DNA of 11,400 nucleotides from Triparma columacea (taxonomy: Eukaryota; Sar; Bolidophyceae; Parmales; Triparmaceae), in assembly GCA_030267965.1 (NCBI GenBank), contig BRYA01000122.1, positions 1 through 11,400 of the forward strand. Reading direction: 5' to 3'. Position 1 is the stretch's first letter. The number at the start of each line of letters is the position of its first letter. Under the pieces are notes generated by a model that was not told the DNA's origin, did not search any database, and saw only the letters and a program-made list of their open reading frames with translations. A program made the position numbers and the translations under genes. This document shows, one piece after another, positions 6,636 through 11,400 of this stretch.

Positions 6636-7881
6636 CTAAAGTAGTTTAAATCCCCTACACTCTACCCCCCTCCCCTTCAACACTTTGCCAACCTGTCCCC
6701 CCTCCTCCCCGTTAGCCACATGTTCCTGTTCCATAAGTACGTTCCCCTTCTCCCATTTCGCCATTTTCCCCTTAACGATCTTCCTCTTAATATCCTCAGG
6801 TTTACCCTTCTTCCCGCTAGCTTTCTCCTCAGCCTCAAGCTGTTCCAAAAACACCTTCTCCTCCTCCACCCTCCTTTCCTCCGGCACATCTCCCCTATCA
6901 AGATACCCAGGTTTCATAGCCACAACATGCATGGCAAGTTTCCTCCCCGTATCCTCCATAATTTCCTTATCCCTCCTAACATCCCCCGTGCTCTCCACCA
7001 TTCCCATTTCAACGAACGCCCCCGTTTTCCCAACCCTCGGTCCCCCCCCCTCCCTGAGTTCAACCGGGGTAAGGTCGTTGTGTAGGTAGCTAGTGAAGTA
7101 GCTGTCTTCGCAGTCATCGAGTACGTAAGCCTGTCTTACGCTCATGTTCTCCCTCACCCCTAACAACGCCTCGTCCCACAGCTTCTTCATGTCCTTGTCA
7201 CCCTCTATGACCTCCGTTGTATTGGAAGCGTAGGGGTAACCTGTGGACTTGGTGGGGGAGGAGGAGGAGGGGAGGAGGGAGAGGAGACTCTGGGTGAAGG
7301 ATATGAAGGTGGAGGACTTGGCGGCGAAGTCGGTCTCGCAACCGAGGGAGATACAACTGAAACTACCGGTACCGGAGGGACCGAAGGATACGACGCCTGG
7401 GAGGGTGGGGGGGGTTTAGGAATTTGTTGGGGTTAGTTAAAAGGGTTTAGTCAAGGGGATAGTAGTATAGGGGATAGTTGTAAAGGAGATAGTAGTATAG
7501 GGTAAAGAAGATAGTAGTAAATGAAATAGAAAGCCATCATCCTCTCCCCCCCCCTCTCTCCTCACCTTCTCCCATGGCCCTTCCCTCAATCTTCCCCTTG
7601 GTTTTCTCCCCTTCCGTTTTCCTAAGTTCCTTCATCGCCTCCTCAACATCGTAGCCTCCCTCCTCAGTGTACGTGGCTAAAAGGGCCTTGCGACAGGCTA
7701 GGAGGGGGGCGGAGTTGGAGAGGTTCCTGAGCTCTTTTATGAGAGCAGCGGGGACTGTGGGAGAAGATGAGGAGGATAGGAGACGGTTGAGTGGAGCTAA
7801 GGGTGGAGCTGAGGGTGGAGCTAAGGGTGGAGATAAGGCTTGAAGGAGACGAATTGAGGGGGTTTTGGAAAGGCGAAGCAT
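6636..7881 (-). CDS. TSFM: Elongation factor Ts, organellar (probably mitochondrial), two exons
   Basis: EF-Ts is the nucleotide exchange factor for EF-Tu in organellar protein synthesis. Exon 1 is 7881-7566, the intron 7565-7397 (donor GAAG|GTGAGG, acceptor CTCCCAG|GC, phase 1), and exon 2 7396-6636, giving 358 residues. Residues 1-~46 are Arg/Ser/Leu/Pro-rich with no acidic residue, as in a mitochondrial presequence. I see no ER signal with an ASAFAP-like plastid motif. Residues ~47-95 are the UBA-like N-terminal domain (LRNLSNSAPLLACRKALL, then VEEAMKELRK). Splicing creates the family signature region GEGVV...GCETDFAAK (residues 124-132, the TDF motif that contacts EF-Tu). ENMSVRQAYV, HVVAMKPGYLDRGDVPEE and KIVKGKMAKWEKGNVLMEQ then follow in the usual order, ending with VGKVLKGRGVECRGF. 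The ATG at 7881 has A at -3. Everything expected is present and the gene looks functional. Confidence 0.93.
7397..7565 (-). other. EF-Ts intron with ACTAAC branch point and internal 15-bp tandem repeats
   Basis: This 169-base intron opens with GTGAGG followed by a purine/G-rich run, and closes with a C-rich tract and CAG. A consensus-like branch point ACTAAC lies on the minus strand at 7437-7432, about 35 bases before the acceptor. Plus-strand copies of a 15-base unit start at 7455 (GGGGATAGTAGTATA), 7470 (GGGGATAGTTGTAAA) and 7485 (GGAGATAGTAGTATA). A looser fourth copy runs to about 7523. Confidence 0.85.
7791..7838 (-). repeat. Four 12-bp tandem repeats inside the EF-Ts presequence
   Basis: Four copies of GTGGAGCTAAGG (plus strand; variants GTGGAGCTGAGG and GTGGAGATAAGG) lie head to tail at 7791-7802, 7803-7814, 7815-7826 and 7827-7838. 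Twelve bases equal four codons, so the coding strand reads as repeats of Leu/Ser-Ala/Ser-Pro-Pro (LSPP, LAPP, SAPP, LAPL) at about residues 16-31. The frame is kept whatever the copy number, so the presequence could vary in length between strains. Confidence 0.85.
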
Positions 7882-8378
7882 GTTTCGTTGATGAACGGCG
7901 GATGAGGACGGCGTGGAGAAGAATCTTGAAGCTCCGTGTTGAGATGTGTTTGTAGATTTGTTTGTGTTGTTATTACTTCGAGGTACTCATCGGGTATTGA
8001 AGTGAGATGTATGGGGCGGTTCTGTCGCAACCTCGGTGGGGGTGGGGGAGTGTTTGTAGGGGGGGGAATAAGTATTTTTGTTTCAACCTGGGAGGAGAAG
8101 TGGGGGGGTTGGCAGGTGATGGGAGAGGGGGTGAGGGCTTGTTGCTCAATAGGCAGAAATACTGGATATTGTGGTTATTAAAATTCGCTATTGATGGGCT
8201 ACAGTCGCCGGGGGGGGGGGATAAATCGTCATAAAACGTCGAAAAGAGCTGAAATCCTCCAAACCATGCGGGGACGAGGTCGGTTGATCCTTCCCATTTA
8301 TCCCCCCAACGAACGAATTTGGAAAATAAACGTAATGACTCTCTTTCTGATTACTATATATCCGTAATGGTAGCTCAC
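7882..8378. other. Intergenic region rich in G runs (plus strand)
   Basis: I see no credible gene, tRNA or other RNA here. Nearest EF-Ts the minus strand is CA-rich (5' UTR or promoter). From 8035 to 8150 the plus strand carries several runs of five to eight G (8038-8042, 8044-8048, 8059-8066, 8102-8108), enough to allow a G-quadruplex. An uninterrupted G11 lies at 8210-8220. The open frames in this stretch are products of the GGN bias and lack protein-like composition. Such homopolymers are places where assembly errors are likely. Confidence 0.6.
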
Positions 8379-9493
8379 CTAGTAGAATACGAGTGCGATA
8401 TGGGTTTCAAATGCTCCAAGCAATTTGAGAGTCTCAAAAAAAGAGCTCACATGGATTTTTAATGAATTTTTAATTTGTAAACCATTCCGGTCATCACTCC
8501 GGTCTCTCCCAAACAGTTTCCCCAGAAGCTTTGTTGAAGTAGTATTTCGCGCCAGAATCTTCATGAATGAAGGTCTCCCAATTATCTTCCTCCCCTTTCC
8601 CTTCCTTCTTTTCCTTTGCTCCTCCTTTTCCTTCTTCCTGGCCGATCTCCCCATTGGATTCGATGCCTTAAAAACACTGTCGCTCCTTGTCGTCCCATCC
8701 TCCTCCGACGGCGCGTAAATATTTTGCAGCTGTATTCCTCTATTTTCTCCTGTCGCATCGTCTTGGAGTGACCCTTTCGCAGTCTCCGCCTTTGCCACCC
8801 CTCCCGCCTCTGCCTCCTCCCTCCCTCGCCCCCCAACCCCCAACCCCCTCATGCTCATTACTCCGAGCGCAAATAATGCTCGCTCACTCTCACTTTTGTT
8901 TAAGTCATTAAAACTCTTGTAGCCCCAAAACAAGAACATTACAACGAGCAGGGCGATGCAGAACACCATCACTAGTCCTAATCCTACTGCTTCATAGCTA
9001 TCATCCACAAGGTTCTGCGACTACATCAGGAAGGAAGCTATGAAGGTCAGCTCGATCATGGCGCTGCTGAGGACGGCAACGTCTGTGTCCCTCTTCTCCA
9101 CGTAAGGCTGGAGCCTCGATAAAAGTATCGTGTACATGGCGGCCATTATTAGTCCCGCGGCGAGCTGGGTGAAAGATCCGGGCTGTGATGGTCATGGTTG
9201 ATCGAAGGTGAGGAATCGAGGGTGAGGAAATTGATTAAGGAATGAATTTGCACATCCATCTTTAGGCTCGCTTCGCTTAGGGTTGCTCGCTCACCACTCC
9301 CCCCTCGCCTCACCTCAATGATGCTCAACAACCCCGTCATAAGCAGCCTCCTTGTCGTCTCTACCACCTCCCAGTACCAAAACTCCGGGAGGAGCCATTT
9401 TTCCACAAAGATCTGTCTGGAAAATATGTAATGGAAGAGACGTCGCGTGTCAGCATGCAGTAAGTCTGGTGGGAAGCGTGATACATACCCCAT
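8379..9493 (-). pseudogene. 5'-truncated, stop-interrupted remnant of a stramenopile multipass membrane protein
   Basis: Coding similarity starts after an acceptor TTTTCCAGACAG at 9413: exon 9412-9314 encodes WLLPEFWYWEVVETTRRLLM. This motif opens the C-terminal transmembrane bundle of large stramenopile proteins with ephrin-receptor/EGF-like ectodomains (recollected family). A 131-base intron follows, 9313-9183 (GAG|GTGAGG, TCACAG|CCC). The next exon continues PGSFTQLAAGLIMAAMYTIL, then LQPYVEKRDTDVAVLSS and a membrane segment ending ASFLM. An in-frame TAG at 9023-9021 then interrupts it. The same frame resumes directly with SQNLVDDSYEAVGLGLVMVF, another membrane helix, FWGYKSFNDLN, and a Lys/Arg-rich cytoplasmic tail ending at 8379. 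The N-terminal ectodomain is absent: only 116 bases separate 9493 from the next gene. The missing 5' part and the internal stop both argue for a pseudogene; stop read-through or an assembly error is possible for the TAG alone. Confidence 0.72.
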
Positions 9494-9609
9494 CGTACTT
9501 AAAAAAAGCTTGCGCGAGTGTGTTGAAAATGTTTGCCTTTTATTGCCTTTTTTGGCCTTAGCTCGCCCCCCTTGATCCGCTTTTTTTTTTGGGAAATCAA
9601 AATTCTTTT
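9494..9609. promoter_or_regulatory. Short head-to-head intergenic region, putative atlastin promoter
   Basis: These 116 bases separate the broken minus-strand membrane gene from the atlastin ATG at 9610. They are A/T-rich with T-runs, including T10 at 9581-9590 directly before the start region. I see no TATA box or other recognisable element. An ATG at 9529 in the atlastin frame is closed by TAG at 9559-9561, so it cannot extend the protein. Confidence 0.35.
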
Positions 9610-11400
9610 ATGCCTCCATCAGCTGTACAGATAGTATCTATTGGATCATCTGATGATGATTATTCATTCACATTAGATGAACAAGCTATGATGGGAGTGT
9701 TATCAAAAGCTCCACCACAAATGAAGGTAAAAGCAACACTACTCAAATTACATGAATCGAGAACTAAATTATATCATCAAATATCACCCCCATTAACCCG
9801 TCATCTCACCACACAAACCCACAATACACAACCTCAACCCTCACACAAACACATAGGTCGCCGTTGTTTCTTGCGTAGGCGCATTCAGGACTGGAAAATC
9901 AGCCCTTCTCTCCTGGTTCTTACGTTACCTCCGTTTGACCTCACTACACGATGAGGATTGGGAGGACGTGGCTGAAGCACTGGATGAATCGGGAGAGGAG
10001 GGGGAGAAGGGGGAGGGGGGGGGGGGAGGGAAGTGGTGGACGAAGGGAGGGAAACTCAATGAAGGAGAGGTGAGAGGCTGCTTCTTATTTTGGGGAAAGG
10101 GGAAGAGGGGGGTTGGGGGGGGGGTGGGACGAAAAGAGAGATTTACTACAGGTTCGGTCGGACACACCCGACAGACACACCCAACCCCTCAATGCTTACT
10201 CTACTCCTCCCCCCTTCCTCCCCCAAACCTTGAAATAGAAATTTGACTGGAGAGGCGGTCAGGAGAGGCACACCACAGGCATATGGATGTGGTCTGAGCC
10301 TTTCATCCGTCTCGGTGCCAACGGCACCAAGCTCGCCGTCTACGTCGTCGACACCCAGGGTCTCTTTGACAACGAGACCACCCAGTCCCTCACCGCCTCC
10401 ATCTTCGGCCTCTCGACCCTCCTGTCCAGCCACTCCATCTACAACGTTAGCGGGAGGATTGGGGAGGACGCCCTACAGCACCTGGCGCTTTTCGCGGAGT
10501 ACGGGAGGGTGGCGCTGAAGGCCGAAGAGGAGGAGGGGGAGGACGAGGACGAGGAGGAGGAAGATAGGTGAGAGAGGGGGGAGGGGAAGGGGAAGAGGGC
10601 AAGAAACAAGGCCCGATACCTAGCGCGACCGACTGTGTTGTAGTGTGCTAGTGTGATACTAGCAAAAACAACAACTGAACACTACACTCTCCGCTCCCCA
10701 CCACAGCAGGAAGAAAAAAAGATCAAAATCTCCCCTGGGCACGCCCTTTCAAAAGATTGAGTTCTTGGTTCGTGACTGGCAGAACTTCACCATCGATGAG
10801 CCTAGTAGCGAGGATGATTTCACCTCCATGGAGTCAGAGATGAACAACTACCTAATGGAGGTAATCAGGTCTCGTGACGCCTCCGACCTCGCCGAGACCA
10901 GGCAGCAGATATCAGAGTGCTTCGAGAAGGTCTCAGCCTACCTCCTCCCCCACCCCGGCATCCCAGTAACCAGGAAAAACTTCGACGGGGACCCCTCAAA
11001 GGTCGACCCTACATTCCTGGCACTCCTAGACCGCTACGTTAGGAGGGTATTCTCAGCCGAGCTCTCCCCAAAGACCATCCACGGGCGCACCCTTACCAGC
11101 TCCCAGCTCGGTTCCTACATCAAGGCCTACGCTTCAATCTTCGCCGGCGGGTCCGAGTTCCCGGAGCCCACGACACTCCTGAAGGCAACGGCGTCAGCGA
11201 ACAACGTGAACGCTAAGATGGTCGCGGTGGGGAAGTATAAGACGGAAATGGACGCGGCGTTTGGACCGGGGAGCAGCGTGTTTGCTAAGGCTGAGGAGGT
11301 GAGGTGAAGGGAGAGAGAGGGAGAGAAGAGATGAGAGGAGAAATAGAGAGAAACGAAGGGTGAAAAAAAAAGACACAGACACCAGCACTAACAACAACGC
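9610..11400 (+). CDS. Atlastin-like GB1/RHD3-type dynamin-family GTPase, 5' part
   Basis: Atlastins tether and fuse endoplasmic reticulum membranes using GTP. I infer exons 9610-9726, 9857-10069, 10239-10567 and 10707-11298, with introns of 130, 169 and 139 bases; the gene runs off the window in a fourth intron (donor GAG|GTGAGG at 11299). The visible part is 417 residues. Splicing rebuilds all the marks of the family: PPSAVQIVSIG strand, P-loop GAFRTGKS (47-54, with the Arg used as arginine finger in atlastins), switch I region WRGGQERHTTGIWMW (114-128), DTQG (148-151), and the RD specificity motif in FLVRDW (242-243). The helical middle domain then starts. Two low-complexity inserts are unusual: an acidic/glycine stretch at ~75-105 and an acidic run EEEEGEDEDEEEED followed by RKKKRSK at ~205-227. 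The start is the first ATG after the in-frame stop at 9559. The C-terminal membrane hairpin lies beyond the window. Confidence 0.9.
10704..10709 (+). promoter_or_regulatory. Tandem NAGNAG splice acceptor (CAGCAG) before atlastin exon 4
   Basis: The third atlastin intron ends in CACCACAGCAG. Using the first AG makes exon 4 start at 10707, and the split codon AG|C gives Ser before RKKKRSK. Using the second starts it at 10710, and the split codon AG|G gives Arg, so that the Ser is lost. Both keep the frame. Tandem acceptors of this kind often yield one-residue splice variants in other eukaryotes. Confidence 0.6.
11299..11400 (+). other. Start of the fourth atlastin intron (incomplete)
   Basis: After GCTGAGGAG the donor GTGAGGTGAAG begins a purine-rich GA stretch, as in the other introns here. 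Without splicing the frame stops at TGA 11305-11307. The branch-point-like CACTAAC at 11386-11392 suggests that the acceptor lies a few tens of bases past the window edge. Confidence 0.65.

Noticed and set aside
6685..7089. Plus-strand open frames (134 and 121 codons) opposite EF-Ts exon 2.
   Set aside because: The minus strand carries an unmistakable EF-Ts; these are antisense shadows.
8250..8320. A possible tRNA, prompted by GGTCGGTTGATCC.
   Set aside because: No matching acceptor stem, D-arm or anticodon arm could be built around it, and the T-loop consensus is not met.
8425..8718. A plus-strand open frame opposite the membrane-protein tail.
   Set aside because: Phe/Ser/Leu-rich antisense shadow of a Lys/Arg/Glu-rich tail; nothing recognisable.
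9014..9023. A mini-intron (GTAG...CAG) removing the TAG in the membrane-protein remnant.
   Set aside because: It would be about ten bases long, far too short to splice; the other introns here are 130 bases or more.
10146..10433. A minus-strand open frame of 95 codons across atlastin exon 3.
   Set aside because: Antisense to a frame with the DTQG motif and switch I region; composition is not protein-like.

Overview
The window is the left end of a eukaryotic chromosome. It opens with eleven perfect CCCTAA units (the C-rich strand of a TTAGGG telomere), then a short, almost G-free subtelomere with a degenerate ~52-bp tandem repeat, and then nuclear genes with small GT-AG introns (about 130-170 bp, mostly GTGAG donors). 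My best guess is a stramenopile alga, possibly a bolidophyte/Parmales relative. The reasons are the TTAGGG telomere, high gene density, a giant multi-START membrane protein of a kind I associate with that group, and the WYWEVVE-type membrane protein. This placement rests on recollection of family style, not on a search.

Layout: 1-69 telomere; 70-465 subtelomeric G-depleted DNA with tandem repeats; 466-6141 (minus) one very large intronless gene encoding several START-like lipid-binding modules followed by a polytopic, XK-related/scramblase-like membrane domain. It is broken into three reading frames by two apparent single-base shifts (near 3990 and in a T8/A8 run at 643-650). 6142-6635 is its upstream region, with a palindrome, a CRE-like element and a possible leader intron. 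6636-7881 (minus) is a two-exon organellar elongation factor Ts with an N-terminal targeting sequence. 7882-8378 is G-run-rich noncoding DNA. 8379-9412/9493 (minus) is a 5'-truncated, stop-interrupted remnant of a stramenopile-type multipass membrane protein. 9494-9609 is a short head-to-head intergenic stretch. 9610 to the window edge (plus) is the 5' part of an atlastin/GB1-RHD3-type dynamin-like GTPase in at least four exons, continuing past the window.

The three intact or near-intact genes are not an obvious pathway. Two of them (START/XK-like protein and atlastin) act on membranes; EF-Ts serves organellar translation. The most interesting item is the fusion of tandem START-like modules to an XKR-like membrane core. 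Next are the frame breaks in that gene, the nearly G-free subtelomere into which its 3' end points, and signs of rearrangement around 9400-9730 (decayed membrane gene beside an atlastin first exon of unlike codon usage).
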